Shown in pieces: positions 33,353 to 42,359 of a stretch of 64,000 nt of DNA (positions are counted from its first letter, which is position 1; each line of letters begins with the position of its first letter). The stretch lies in NCBI RefSeq assembly GCF_010548305.1, contig NZ_JAAGLV010000014.1, positions 62,001 to 126,000 on the forward strand, given 5' to 3'. A program made the position numbers and the translations under genes. The stretch comes from Streptomyces sp. SID13031. Lineage in GTDB: Bacteria > Actinomycetota > Actinomycetes > Propionibacteriales > Kribbellaceae. Under the pieces are notes generated by a model. The model searched no databases. It had not been told where the DNA came from and was given only the letters and a program-made list of their open reading frames with translations.

Positions 33353-34972
33353 ATGGCCCCCTCAGCGAACGGACAGACCGTAGGCCGGCGCCTGCCGGTC
33401 GAGTCGGCGTTCACTCGAGTCGAGGACGCGCGGCACCGTCTGCCGCGCCTGTTCGGTCGTCGCGACCTAGTCGTTCTCGGACTAGGTGTGATGATCGGGT
33501 CCGGCATCTTCAGTCTCAGCGGAAAGCAGGCGGCCAACGTCGCCGGTCCCGCTGTGATCTTGTCGTTCCTGATCGCCGCGGTGGTCTGCGTACTGGCTGC
33601 GGCCTGTTACGCGGAACTGTCGTCGACGATCCCCGTCTCTGGTAGCGCGTACACCTTCAGTTATGTGACCTTCGGCGAGATGTGGGCCTGGCTGGTCGGC
33701 TGGGCGCTCGTGCTGGAGCTCGTCACCGCCGCCGCCATCGTGGCGCGCGTCTGGTCGGCGTACTTCCTCGCCACCCTGGAAGGATTCGGCGTCAACCTGC
33801 CCGCAGGGGTGGCCCAGTTCTTCGGGCCCGACGCCAAGGTGAACCTGGCCGCGCCGTTGCTGCTGCTGGTGCTGACCGTGCTGATCGTCACCGGCACCAA
33901 GTTGTCGACCCGGGTGCTCACCATCGTCGTGATGGCGAAGGTCGCGGTGATCCTGCTGGTCGTCGTGGTCGGCGCCACGCACATCAACTTCGACAACTAC
34001 CGCCCGTTCGTCCCGGACTCGCGGCCCGCACCGGCCACGGCCAGTCCGACCCTGCTCAGCTGGATCCTGGACTCGTCGTTCGGCTCGTTCGGCCTGATGG
34101 GCATCTTCACCGCGGCCAGCTCGATCGTCTTCGCCTTCATCGGCTTCGACCTGATCGCGACCGCGTCCGAGGACGCCCGGAACCCGCGCAAGACCGTGCC
34201 CCAGGGCATGCTGCTCGGCGTCGGCGCCGTCACGATCCTGTATGTCGCAATGGCGGTCGTACTGGTCGGCATGCGCCCGTCCGGCCAGCTGGGTGGCGCC
34301 GCACCGGTGTCGGAGGCGATGTCGGCCGTCGGCGAAGGCTGGGCGGCGAACGTGGTCAACCTAGGGGCCTTGCTCGCCTTGATGACGGTGATCATGGTCG
34401 TCTTGATCGCGCAGAGCCGGGTGCTGTTCAACATGGGCCGTGACGGCCTGCTGCCGAAGAGCCTGGGCCGGGTCAGCCGGGTCTACTCCTCGCCGGCCCG
34501 CGCGGCCAGCGCGGCCGGTGCGGCGGCGATCGCGCTGACGCTGTATCCGAAGGTCCTCGATCTGGAGGAGCTGCTCGTCATCGGAGCCCTGTTCTGCTTC
34601 GCGTTCTGTGCGGTCGGGGTGCTGACGCTACGGCGTACGGAGCCGGACCTGGAGCGTGGCTTCCGGGTCCCGATGGTGCCGCTGATCCCGCTGCTGTCAC
34701 TGGCCGCGACGCTGTGGCTGATGCTGAACCTGAAGACGAGCACCTGGACGAAGTTCGCCATCTGGATGGTGGTCGGGCTGGCGATCTACGGCCTCTACGG
34801 CCGCTGGCACAGCCGGCTGGCCAACGAGGACAGCTGGGACTTCGACATCGGCGACACCGACCCCGGCACGGGTGGCCTGCAGGCGATCCGGAGCGAGGCC
34901 GACACCGGCGAGCTGCGCGCGGTCCGGACGCCGCCGAAACAGTCGACCCGCGGTAAACACATGCGCAACTGA
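33353..34972 (+). CDS. APC-superfamily amino acid permease
   Basis: 539 residues with about 12-13 hydrophobic helices starting near residue 40 (LVVLGLGVMIGSGIFSLSGK, the TM1 motif GxGIF) and the conserved FIGFDLIATASEDARNPRKT segment. This matches cationic or branched amino acid permeases of the APC family. Soluble tail of about 75 residues at the C-terminus. ATG at 33353 with a GGAGG site was preferred to an upstream start giving 40 extra non-membrane residues. Substrate not determinable; divergent from xerC and followed by a terminator. Confidence 0.9.
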   Translation: MAPSANGQTVGRRLPVESAFTRVEDARHRLPRLFGRRDLVVLGLGVMIGSGIFSLSGKQAANVAGPAVILSFLIAAVVCVLAAACYAELSSTIPVSGSAYTFSYVTFGEMWAWLVGWALVLELVTAAAIVARVWSAYFLATLEGFGVNLPAGVAQFFGPDAKVNLAAPLLLLVLTVLIVTGTKLSTRVLTIVVMAKVAVILLVVVVGATHINFDNYRPFVPDSRPAPATASPTLLSWILDSSFGSFGLMGIFTAASSIVFAFIGFDLIATASEDARNPRKTVPQGMLLGVGAVTILYVAMAVVLVGMRPSGQLGGAAPVSEAMSAVGEGWAANVVNLGALLALMTVIMVVLIAQSRVLFNMGRDGLLPKSLGRVSRVYSSPARAASAAGAAAIALTLYPKVLDLEELLVIGALFCFAFCAVGVLTLRRTEPDLERGFRVPMVPLIPLLSLAATLWLMLNLKTSTWTKFAIWMVVGLAIYGLYGRWHSRLANEDSWDFDIGDTDPGTGGLQAIRSEADTGELRAVRTPPKQSTRGKHMRN

Positions 34973-34979
34973 CGTCAGT

Positions 34980-35002
34980 GGGGCCGGCTGTCCGCCGGCC
35001 CC
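34980..35002 (+). terminator. Hairpin terminator after permease gene
   Basis: GGGGCCGGC-TGTCC-GCCGGCCCC, perfect 9-bp stem starting seven bases after the permease stop. No T-run, as is usual in actinobacteria. Confidence 0.75.
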
Positions 35003-35098
35003 GCTGTCGTCCGCGGCTCCACTGTTGTCCACAGGCTCCGAAGTCCTCCGCGAAATCGGTGAGAACCACGGCATGTTCTTAGCCGGAGGTGGTCATCG

Positions 35099-35455
35099 AT
35101 GCGAACCACGCAAACGGTCGGGCAGTACGGCGAGGATCTCGCCGCCAGGTACCTCGTGGAGCAGGGCTTCACGATCCTGGAGCGCAACTGGCGTTGCCCC
35201 CAGGGCGAGATCGACATCGTCGCCCGGGAGGATCAGGCCCTCGTCATCTGCGAGGTGAAGACCCGGCGCGGGCTGGGGTACGGCAGCCCGCTCGAGTCGA
35301 TCACGTATCGCAAGCTCAGCAAGCTGCGCCAGTTGGTCGGCCACTGGCTGCGCGAGCACGAGGTGCGCCCCGGCGAGATCCGGATCGACATCGTCGCGGT
35401 GCTCCTGCCGCACCGGGGCGAGCCGAGCGTCGACCACGTCCGGGGCGTGGCCTGA
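35099..35455 (+). CDS. YraN/UPF0102 family nuclease-fold protein
   Basis: 118 residues, standard length. Restriction-endonuclease-like core: GQYGEDLAARYLVEQG, RNWRCPQGEIDIVARE (catalytic E-ID) and VICEVKTRR (E-x-K). Function unproven; members sit in the dprA/comM/rnhB neighbourhood throughout bacteria, as here. ATG at 35099 has a GGAGGTGG site; the stop overlaps the comM-like start by one base (TGATG). Confidence 0.93.
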   Translation: MRTTQTVGQYGEDLAARYLVEQGFTILERNWRCPQGEIDIVAREDQALVICEVKTRRGLGYGSPLESITYRKLSKLRQLVGHWLREHEVRPGEIRIDIVAVLLPHRGEPSVDHVRGVA

Positions 35456-37032
35456 TGGCACTCGCCCAGGCCTGGTCCGTGGCGCTGGTCGGCCTGGAGG
35501 GTCACCTTGTCGAGATCGAGGCCGACATCGCCCAGGGCCTGCCGAAGACGACCCTGATCGGCCTGCCGGACACGTCACTGTCCGAGGCTCGCGACCGGGT
35601 CCGCGCCGCGGTCGTCAACAGCGGCGAGAAGTTCCCCGACCGCAAGGTCACCATCGGCCTCTCCCCCGCGACCCTGCCGAAGACCGGCTCGCACTACGAT
35701 GTCGCGATCGCCTGCGCCCTGCTCGCGGCCGCGGGCGTCGTCGACAACCAGCGCCTGCGCCAGCTGGCGATCATCGGCGAGCTCGGCCTCGACGGCCGGA
35801 TGCGCGAGGTCCGCGGTGCGCTGGCAATGACGCTGGCCGCCTCCCGATCCGGCTTCGAGCGGATCGTCGTTCCTGAGCTGAATGCGGGCGAAGCAAGACT
35901 GGTGCCGGGCATCGAGGTCTACGGGATGCGCTCTCTGCGCCAGGTGCTCGCGCTGCTCCGCCAAACCGAGATGCCGGACGAGGAGCCGCCGCGAGCCGAG
36001 CCCCGGCTCATCTCCGAGTCGCTCACGCGGGTTCCAGAGGTCGATCTCCACGACGTCCTCGGCCAGCGCGAAGGACGGAAGGCGATCGAGGCCAGTGCCG
36101 CCGGTGGTCATCACCTCTTCCTGCACGGCCCGCCCGGCTCCGGCAAGACGATGCTCGCCGAGCGCCTGGCGGGTCTGTTGCCAGACCTCAGCACCGACGA
36201 TTCCCTCGAGGTGTCCGCCGTCCACTCGCTCGCCGGCCTGCTCACCAACGACGCCGAACTGGTTCTGCGTCCGCCCTTCATCGCCCCGCACCACACGGCT
36301 TCCCTGCCCAGCCTGATCGGCGGGGGCTCCGGCATGCCCCGCCCCGGCGCCATCAGCTGCGCCCACCGAGGGATCCTCTTTATCGACGAGGCTCCCGAGA
36401 TGCATCCGCTGACGCTCGACACCCTGCGCCAGCCACTCGAATCCGGCTTCATCGAGGTTCATCGGGCGGCAGCGGTCGCGAAGTTCCCGGCCCGCTTCCT
36501 GTTGGTCCTCGCGGCCAATCCCTGCCCTTGCGGCCTCGCCGGGACGCCGCATGGTGTCTGCAACTGCACTCCGCAGAATCTGAACCGCTATCGCCAGCGC
36601 ATCAGCGGCCCGATCAAGGACCGGATCGACATCCAGCGCCAGATCCTCCCCGCCGCGCGAGGCGAGGGCGATGGCGACCGCCCGGAGTCCACCGCCGAGG
36701 TGGCAGCAAGGGTCAGACTCGCGCGCGATCGCCAGGCCCACCGCTATCGAGACACCGGTTGGGTGCTGAACAGCGAACTCCCCGGCCCGATCCTCCGCCG
36801 TGAGTACCCGATCGACGAGCCGAGCCAGCGTCTCCTGGAAGACCTCTACGCCGAAGGCCGCCTGACCGCTCGAGGCTTCGACCGAGTCTCCCGCCTCGCC
36901 TGGACCCTCGCCGATCTGGAAGGCGTCCCGATCCCCACCGTCCCCCACACCCATCAAGCCTTCCAACTCCGCACCGGCGCACCCCTGACCCCGTTGACCG
37001 ACGTCCGCCCCCTCCGAGAGGCCACCTCATGA
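35455..37032 (+). CDS. YifB/ComM-like Mg-chelatase-type AAA+ ATPase
   Basis: 525 residues. An N-terminal ChlI/Lon-substrate-like domain (about 1-170) includes GLEGHLVEIEADIAQGLPKT with PRxLPKTG-type IGLSPATLPKTG. The AAA core has Walker A GPPGSGKTM (225-233), Walker B GILFIDEAPEM and LVLAANPCPCG with a cysteine cluster (PCPCG...CNC) typical of YifB. ComM is a helicase promoting branch migration in natural transformation. Translationally coupled to yraN before it and to dprA after it (ATGA overlap). Confidence 0.94.
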   Translation: MALAQAWSVALVGLEGHLVEIEADIAQGLPKTTLIGLPDTSLSEARDRVRAAVVNSGEKFPDRKVTIGLSPATLPKTGSHYDVAIACALLAAAGVVDNQRLRQLAIIGELGLDGRMREVRGALAMTLAASRSGFERIVVPELNAGEARLVPGIEVYGMRSLRQVLALLRQTEMPDEEPPRAEPRLISESLTRVPEVDLHDVLGQREGRKAIEASAAGGHHLFLHGPPGSGKTMLAERLAGLLPDLSTDDSLEVSAVHSLAGLLTNDAELVLRPPFIAPHHTASLPSLIGGGSGMPRPGAISCAHRGILFIDEAPEMHPLTLDTLRQPLESGFIEVHRAAAVAKFPARFLLVLAANPCPCGLAGTPHGVCNCTPQNLNRYRQRISGPIKDRIDIQRQILPAARGEGDGDRPESTAEVAARVRLARDRQAHRYRDTGWVLNSELPGPILRREYPIDEPSQRLLEDLYAEGRLTARGFDRVSRLAWTLADLEGVPIPTVPHTHQAFQLRTGAPLTPLTDVRPLREATS

Positions 37033-38216
37033 CCACGTCCGCACAGTCCTCGTCCGCACAGTCCCCGTCCGACATCCATCCGGACGGAGGAGGTGAAGCA
37101 GAGCGGCTTGCCCGGGCCGGGTTGGTTCGGGTCATCGAGCCGGGGGATCCGGCGGCTGCTGCCTTCGACGGGATGGAGGCTCAGGAGTTGTGGCAGGCCC
37201 TGCAGGAGAAGCATCCGATCTTCGAGCGATGGTCGGCGCGGATAGCCGAGGCACGACCGGAGCTCGATCTGGAGCGCGCCGCGGCGGCTGGAGCGCGATT
37301 CGTCATTCCCGGTGACGACGAATGGCCCGAGCAGGTGGAGGTACTGGCCGAAGCGGGTCTGCAGAGCCGTCGCGGCGGCGTACCGTTCGGGCTTTGGGTC
37401 CGTGGGCCGGCGCACCTGCGAGAGACCCTCGCGAAATCTGTTGCCCTGGTGGGTGCTCGCGCCTGTTCGTCCTATGGCGAACACGCTGCCGCCGAACTGG
37501 CTGCGGGGCTCGCCGACGAGGGCGTCACCGTGGTCTCCGGCGGCGCATATGGCATCGATGCCGCGGCCCATCGCGGGGCGCTGTCGAGCGGGGGTCTTAC
37601 CGTCGCTGTGCTCGCCTGTGGAGTCGATGTCAGCTACCCGAAGAGCAACACCGCACTCTTCGATCGCATCGCCGAAACAGGCCTGCTGATCAGCGAACTC
37701 CCACCGCGCTGCTCACCCACCAAACTCCGCTTCCTCGCCCGGAACAGACTCATCGCCGCGACCACCCTCGGCACCGTCGTCGTCGAAGCAGCCGTCCGCA
37801 GCGGCGCCCTGAACAGCGCAGGCTGGGCCGACCAATGCGGCCGCCAGGTCCTCGCCGTCCCAGGCCCCATCACCTCCCGGATGTCCGAAGGCGTCCACCT
37901 CCTGATCCGCGAACGCAACGCCGTCCTGGCCACCAACGTCGCCGACATCCTCGAGGCCATCTCCCCCATCGGCACCCACATCACGCCCTACCCCCACGCC
38001 CCCGCCGCCCTCACCGACCACCTGGACCACGACCTCAGCCGCACCCTAGACGCCGTCCCCGTCCTCCGCCCCGCCCCCGCCACCCGCATAGCCACCACAG
38101 CCGGCCTAGACCTGGAAACCACCCAGGAATGCCTAGAAACCCTCGCCGATTCCAACCTCATCGAATACACCCCCACCGGCTGGCACCTATCCCCCACCCA
38201 CCGCCAATCCCTCTAA
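37029..38216 (+). CDS. dprA: DNA-processing protein DprA
   Basis: 395 residues. Rossmann-like DprA fold: LWVRGPAHL, VALVGARACSSYGEHAA (the GxRxxS/T motif), VVSGGAYGIDAAAHRGAL, AVLACGVDVSYPKSN and RNRLIAATTLGTVVVEA, with a C-terminal winged-helix-like DprA domain. DprA loads RecA on incoming single-stranded DNA. Start overlaps the comM-like stop. The first half uses many G-ending codons; from about 37,680 to the end C-ending codons dominate and G becomes rare, an abrupt change inside one gene. No transport machinery is nearby, so competence itself cannot be inferred. Confidence 0.94.
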   Translation: MTTSAQSSSAQSPSDIHPDGGGEAERLARAGLVRVIEPGDPAAAAFDGMEAQELWQALQEKHPIFERWSARIAEARPELDLERAAAAGARFVIPGDDEWPEQVEVLAEAGLQSRRGGVPFGLWVRGPAHLRETLAKSVALVGARACSSYGEHAAAELAAGLADEGVTVVSGGAYGIDAAAHRGALSSGGLTVAVLACGVDVSYPKSNTALFDRIAETGLLISELPPRCSPTKLRFLARNRLIAATTLGTVVVEAAVRSGALNSAGWADQCGRQVLAVPGPITSRMSEGVHLLIRERNAVLATNVADILEAISPIGTHITPYPHAPAALTDHLDHDLSRTLDAVPVLRPAPATRIATTAGLDLETTQECLETLADSNLIEYTPTGWHLSPTHRQSL

Positions 38217-38681
38217 CCGCACCCCCAACCGTCCCGCAACCCCCGCCCCAGCCAGCCCACCTGCCCCCACCCCGCCCAATCGATCCCACCCGCCAGATCT
38301 CCCCAGCCGACGCATGCACGCCCAAGCGACACCCCCGGCAACGCCCACTCTGCTCACACCCAACCAACGCACCCCGACCCACCAGCAACAACTAACCCGG
38401 TACCTCCCACACCCAGCACTCCGCTATCCGGCCCACACCTAAAGCGCGCAGCCTGCCGCCATGCCCTCGCGCCCGGTAACTTCTGGCCGGCCCCGGTTGT
38501 CGAGGGCGACCTGTCGACCCTTCTGTCGCAGGATGCGCATCCAGCCGCCGGACTCGCGCCGAGATCCAGAGCCGCCGTACCTCCTGCCGACGTACAACAG
38601 CCATCCGGCCGGACCGAGGACACGGCGGATGCGGCTTCAGCGCGCGCCAGCTGCTGCACCCACCCGGCACCCACATCCGTG

Positions 38682-38710
38682 AGGCCGCGCCGCCCGTTGA
38701 CGCGCGGCCT
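38682..38710. terminator. Possible terminator hairpin downstream of dprA / DUF2469
   Basis: 8-bp perfect stem AGGCCGCG-N13-CGCGGCCT within the convergent non-coding region. It could end readthrough from either side; no T-run. Confidence 0.35.
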
Positions 38711-39130
38711 ACGCACTGTGCTTCAAGTGCACTCCTCGGCCGTGGAGAACGTCCAACGGACCGGCGGGCGCCTGCTCAAGCCGCTTTGAGGTACCCGTCA
38801 TCCAGCGCTTGGCACGTTGGTACGCCGCTGCGCTGCCACCTGGCCTACGGCGCACTCGCCAGCCCGCGAATGCCACTCAGGCACGCCCACCTGGCCGGCC
38901 TGCGTCGCACGGGTCGACTCGCTCAGGCGCATCTGTCCAGCGGCGTGTGGGCTAAGTAGGGCCGGTGCCTCGTATTCGTGCCTGCGCAATCCGAGCGATG
39001 CGCGCCTGAGGCAGAGGTGTGAGCGTAGGAGCGTCCGGGCTCCGCAGAGCATGCGCAGCCTGCACTGGGCCCGCTCAGCTCCTCGGGCGCTAAGCCTTCC
39101 GGGTGCTCCGGGGTCCGGTGTAGACCGGCG

Positions 39131-39219
39131 GCCCGGTGCGGCCGGGGGCGCTCTCGGGGAAGGGCGCGCCCGTTGGCCGGGGGGCCGGTGTGGCCGGGGC
39201 GCTCTCGGGGGAGGGCGCC
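39131..39219. repeat. Two imperfect tandem copies of a ~50-bp GC-rich unit
   Basis: The unit starting GCCCGGTGCGGCCGGGGGCG then CTCTCGGGGAAGGGCG at 39131 recurs from about 39182 as GGCCGGTGTGGCCGGGGCG then CTCTCGGGGGAGGGCG. It lies just past the DUF2469 stop. Confidence 0.7.
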
Positions 39220-39229
39220 CGGGGGTGGG

Positions 39230-39553
39230 TTAGCGGCCGAAGTCGCTGTCTTTGGGGACTTCTAGGTCTGTTTTGGCCAGTTCTTCGATGTTGACGTCGC
39301 GGAAGGTGACTACCTTGGCGTTTTTCACGAAGCGTGCGGAGCGGTAGACATCCCAGACCCAGGCGTCGGCCATCGTCACTTCGAAGTAGACGTCGCCGCC
39401 TTCGGTCCGGACTTTGAGGTCCACTGCGTTGCACAGGTAGAAGCGGCGTTCGGTCTCCACGACGTACTTGAAGATCCCGACGACGTCCTTGTACTCCCGA
39501 TAGAGCTGTAGCTCCATATCGGTCTCGTACTTCTCGAGGTCGTCAGCACTCAT
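39230..39553 (-). CDS. DUF2469 family protein
   Basis: 107 residues, the full family length. Highly conserved actinobacterial protein starting MSADDLEKYETDMELQLYRE, with VVGIFKYVVETERRFYLCNA and FEVTMADAWVWDVYR. Function unknown. The ATG at 39553 overlaps the rnhB stop (ATGA), and the rnhB-DUF2469 pair is conserved across actinobacteria. The longer open frame upstream is inside rnhB. Confidence 0.93.
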   Translation of the reverse strand: MSADDLEKYETDMELQLYREYKDVVGIFKYVVETERRFYLCNAVDLKVRTEGGDVYFEVTMADAWVWDVYRSARFVKNAKVVTFRDVNIEELAKTDLEVPKDSDFGR

Positions 39554-40248
39554 CGGTTCTCCACTCCGGTGGGACTGGTCACATTCTGTCCCATGTCGGC
39601 CCGCATACTGCGGCGGACATTCTCGAACCGCCGTCGATGTTGTGGACACGGGCCGTATTCGTCCAGTGCCGCCTGGTGTTCAGGGGTGCAGTATCCCTTG
39701 TGAACCGCGAAATCGTACTGCGGGTACTCCTGGTGCCAGCGTTGCATGATCCGGTCCCGGGTCACCTTGGCGATCACCGAGGCGGCCGCGATGCACGCCG
39801 CCACCCGGTCACCCTTCCAGACGGCGAGCCCCGGTACTCCGAGGCCGTCGACCCCGAAACCGTCGGTCAGCACGTACTGCGGGCGCAGGTCGAGCAGGAA
39901 GATCGCCCGGCGGAGCGCCTCCACGTTGGCGACGTGCATGCCCAGCCGGTCGCACTCGGCCGCCTCGATCGAGACCACCGACCAGGCCAGCGCCCGGTCG
40001 CGGATCTGCTCGTAACAGCGGTCACGTGCCTTCGCCGTCAGCAACTTGGAGTCGGCGAGCTCGGGGATCTGGCCGCGCTTGCCGTCCGGCAGGATCACCG
40101 CGGCGGCGACCAGCGGGCCGGCGCACGGTCCGCGGCCGGCCTCGTCGACGCCCGCGATCGGGTCGAGACCGACCCGCCGCAGGGCGCGTTCGTACCCATA
40201 GAGCCCGGCGTCACGCCGGATCGTGCTGCCGCGCGGAAGAGCGCTCAT
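39550..40248 (-). CDS. rnhB: Ribonuclease HII
   Basis: 232 residues. Removes ribonucleotides from RNA-DNA hybrids. Catalytic Asp35-Glu36 in IAGVDEAGRGPCAGPL, DSKLLTAKARDR, LTDGFG with a further metal Asp, and AASVIAKVTRDRIM with HKGYCTPEH are standard HII motifs. An N-terminal extension of about 25 residues precedes the core. ATG at 40248; follows lepB on the same strand with a 37-base gap. Confidence 0.97.
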   Translation of the reverse strand: MSALPRGSTIRRDAGLYGYERALRRVGLDPIAGVDEAGRGPCAGPLVAAAVILPDGKRGQIPELADSKLLTAKARDRCYEQIRDRALAWSVVSIEAAECDRLGMHVANVEALRRAIFLLDLRPQYVLTDGFGVDGLGVPGLAVWKGDRVAACIAAASVIAKVTRDRIMQRWHQEYPQYDFAVHKGYCTPEHQAALDEYGPCPQHRRRFENVRRSMRADMGQNVTSPTGVENR

Positions 40249-40285
40249 CCATCAATCCACTGGGGAGGCGGTTGTGAGCGAGAAC

Positions 40286-41050
40286 TCACTTGGGTGGCGG
40301 TGTGAGGGAGATCGACGGTTTGTCGGGGGCCGGGCCCGGCGCCGGTATCGCCTTGAAGGTGTCCGGTACGTCGAGTTTGTCGAATCTGTTCGCCGGCCAC
40401 ACCACCAGGATCGCCCGGCCGGTGATCTTGTCCATCGGCACGAATGCGGCGTCACCCGGACTGCCGCCGTCGGGGCCGGTGTCGCTCAGGTGCACCCGGG
40501 AGTCACCCGACTCGGATCGGTGGTCGCCCATCACGAAGACGCGACCGGCCGGCACGGTGACCTGGAACTCCATCGCCGAGGGCGCGTCACCGGGGTACAG
40601 GTAGCTGCCTTCTTCGAGCGGCTGGCCGTTCACCATCAGCCGGCCCTTGGAGTCACAGCAGGCGACCTTGTCGCCGGGCATGCCGATCAGGCGCTTGATC
40701 AGGTGACCGTGGCTCGAGTCCGGCAGCAGGCCGACGACCTCGAAGAACCGGCCGACCGAACCGCGCTTCTGGCCGCTCTCCTCGTCGCCCAGCCAGCCGC
40801 CCGGATCCTCGAACACGACGACGTCGCCGCGCTTGACGTCGGTCAGCTTCTCGACCACGACGCGGTCGCCGACGAGCAGCGTGTTCTGCATCGACTCGCT
40901 CGGGATGATGAACATCTGGCCGACGAAGGCCCGCAGGATCGACGAGACGATCAGAGCACCGACCACGATCAGCACGAACTCGCGAGCGGCAGCCGCGAGG
41001 CCCGAGCGGTGGGCGGGTTTCTCTTTCGTCGCAGTCGGTGTCTCAGTCAC
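40286..41050 (-). CDS. lepB: Signal peptidase I (second copy)
   Basis: 254 residues. Membrane-anchored Ser/Lys protease cleaving secretory signal peptides. One N-terminal transmembrane helix (about 24-43), nucleophile Ser53 in IIPSESMQNTL, general-base Lys in LIKRLIGMPGD, then VFVMGDHRSESGDSR (box E). ATG at 41050 overlaps the preceding lepB stop by four bases, so the tandem copies are cotranscribed. The insertion between motifs (VGRFFEVVGLLPDS, AVACCDSKGR-like) is shared with the first copy, suggesting local duplication. Confidence 0.95.
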   Translation of the reverse strand: MTETPTATKEKPAHRSGLAAAAREFVLIVVGALIVSSILRAFVGQMFIIPSESMQNTLLVGDRVVVEKLTDVKRGDVVVFEDPGGWLGDEESGQKRGSVGRFFEVVGLLPDSSHGHLIKRLIGMPGDKVACCDSKGRLMVNGQPLEEGSYLYPGDAPSAMEFQVTVPAGRVFVMGDHRSESGDSRVHLSDTGPDGGSPGDAAFVPMDKITGRAILVVWPANRFDKLDVPDTFKAIPAPGPAPDKPSISLTPPPK

Positions 41051-41790
41051 TTCTTCAGCCCCGGCTTCTTGAAGGTTTCCGGAGGACGCAGCATCGTCAT
41101 CCGGTCAGACGGCCAGATTACGCAACAGGCACGGCCAACCACGTTGTCGACGGGGACGAACCCGCCGCCGGGCCCGCCCATGTGGGCACGGGAGTCCGCG
41201 GATTCGGCCCGGTTGTCACCCATGACCCACAGTGAACCAGGCGGCACAACGACGCTGAACGTCGTTGTCGAGGGTTTGGCGTCCTTGAGCAAGTACTCGC
41301 GCTCGTCCAGCGGGATCTTGTTGACCGTGATCTGGCCCGCCTTGTCGCAGCAGACCACCCGGTCACCGGCCACGCCGATCACCCGCTTGACCAGGTGACC
41401 CTCACCGCTGCGCGGCAGGATGCCGACGAACTCACCGACCCGCCGGAGCGCGCCGGGCTCCTTCTGCACCTCGTTCAGCCAGTGCCCGGGGTCCTTGAAG
41501 ACGATGATGTCGCCCCGGTCGACGTCGCGATGCAGATAGCTGACCTTCTCGGCCAGGATCCGGTCGTTGGTCGTGAGCGTGTCGTACATCGACTCCGAGG
41601 GCACGTAGAACGCCTCGGCGACAAAAAGTCGCAGGACGACCGTGATGACCAACGCGAGCACTGTCACGGTGGTCATCTCGAGCAGCAGGCTCATCAGCGG
41701 GTTCCGCTGTTTGAGCCTACGGTGACGTCCCTTGGTGCGACGTGCCCTCCTGGCTGGCGGGCGAGCGCGCGTCGCGGTGCTCGGCGCCAT
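41047..41790 (-). CDS. lepB: Signal peptidase I (first copy)
   Basis: 247 residues. A basic N-terminal cytoplasmic segment (many Arg/Lys to about 30), one transmembrane helix (about 36-58), Ser67 in YVPSESMYDTL, the catalytic Lys in LVKRVIGVAGD, and LWVMGDNRAESADSR. ATG at 41790, 23 bases after the rplS stop. It is the upstream member of a tandem pair; the paired cysteines in RVVCCDKAG are common to both copies. Confidence 0.95.
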   Translation of the reverse strand: MAPSTATRARPPARRARRTKGRHRRLKQRNPLMSLLLEMTTVTVLALVITVVLRLFVAEAFYVPSESMYDTLTTNDRILAEKVSYLHRDVDRGDIIVFKDPGHWLNEVQKEPGALRRVGEFVGILPRSGEGHLVKRVIGVAGDRVVCCDKAGQITVNKIPLDEREYLLKDAKPSTTTFSVVVPPGSLWVMGDNRAESADSRAHMGGPGGGFVPVDNVVGRACCVIWPSDRMTMLRPPETFKKPGLKK

Positions 41791-41813
41791 TCCGGACCGT
41801 CGTCAGTAGACGA

Positions 41814-42176
41814 TCAGGAGGCCGGGAGGTTGTCCCGCTTCTCCTTGATCTTGGCTGCCTTGCCGCGCAGGTCGCGCAGGTAGTACAGCTTCGCGCGGCG
41901 CACGTCGCCACGGGTGACGACCTCGACCTTGTCGACGATCGGGGTGTGCATCGGGAAGGTTCGCTCGACGCCGACGCCGAAGCTGACCTTGCGGACCGTG
42001 AAGGTCTCCTGCAGGCCACCACCGTGGCGGCGGATCACGACACCCTTGAAGACCTGGACGCGGGACCGGTTGCCTTCGACGACCTTGACGTGCACGTTGA
42101 CCGTGTCACCGGCGCGGAAAGCGGGGATGTCGTCACGCTTGCTCGCGTTGTCGAGCTCGTTCAGGAGGTTGGTCAT
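41814..42176 (-). CDS. rplS: 50S ribosomal protein L19
   Basis: 120 residues, standard length, starting MTNLLNELDNASKRDDIPAF, with VKVVEGNRSRVQVFKGVVI and a C-terminal ARRAKLYYLRDLRGKAAKIKEK-like conserved end. ATG at 42176; an AGGTGTCTC-type region precedes it. Sits between lepB and the trmD-GNAT fusion as in other actinobacteria, with a 183-base gap upstream suggesting its own promoter. Confidence 0.98.
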   Translation of the reverse strand: MTNLLNELDNASKRDDIPAFRAGDTVNVHVKVVEGNRSRVQVFKGVVIRRHGGGLQETFTVRKVSFGVGVERTFPMHTPIVDKVEVVTRGDVRRAKLYYLRDLRGKAAKIKEKRDNLPAS

Positions 42177-42359
42177 CAGGTGTCTCTTCCTCGCGCGTGC
42201 CACAGGTCACCCACGAATGCTTGGTATGAGAGTCAGAAGTTGCTGTCATACGGTGGTCACCCCCTGTGGCAGGAGCACCGAATGGCAACAGCGACCAAGT
42301 TTGCCACACGGCACTCACGCAACGAAATCAGCCCGCACCAACCCAAGGCTGAGAGGCCG

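Larger units (their letters stand above)
38217..39229. other. 1-kb region between converging genes with no supported gene
   Basis: The first 190 bases continue the C-rich, G-poor composition of the dprA 3' end. A perfect hairpin AGGCCGCG/CGCGGCCT is at 38682-38710. Near the right end are two imperfect repeat copies. Open frames on both strands give Arg/Pro/Cys-rich translations with no ribosome site or recognisable domain, so I assign none; decayed coding DNA is possible. Confidence 0.5.

Noticed and set aside
38354..38716. Leftward 120-codon open frame after dprA
   Set aside because: Low-complexity Gly/Ala/Arg composition typical of a non-coding frame in GC-rich DNA; no start signal.
38711..38740. 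tRNA-like stem with TTCAA loop near GTGCTTCAAGTGCAC
   Set aside because: No T-loop (GGTTCGA-type), no acceptor stem or D-loop could be folded around it.
38817..39233. Rightward 138-codon open frame
   Set aside because: Translation is Arg/Cys/Gly-rich without hydrophobic core or domain; ends in GC-rich tandem repeats; no ribosome site.
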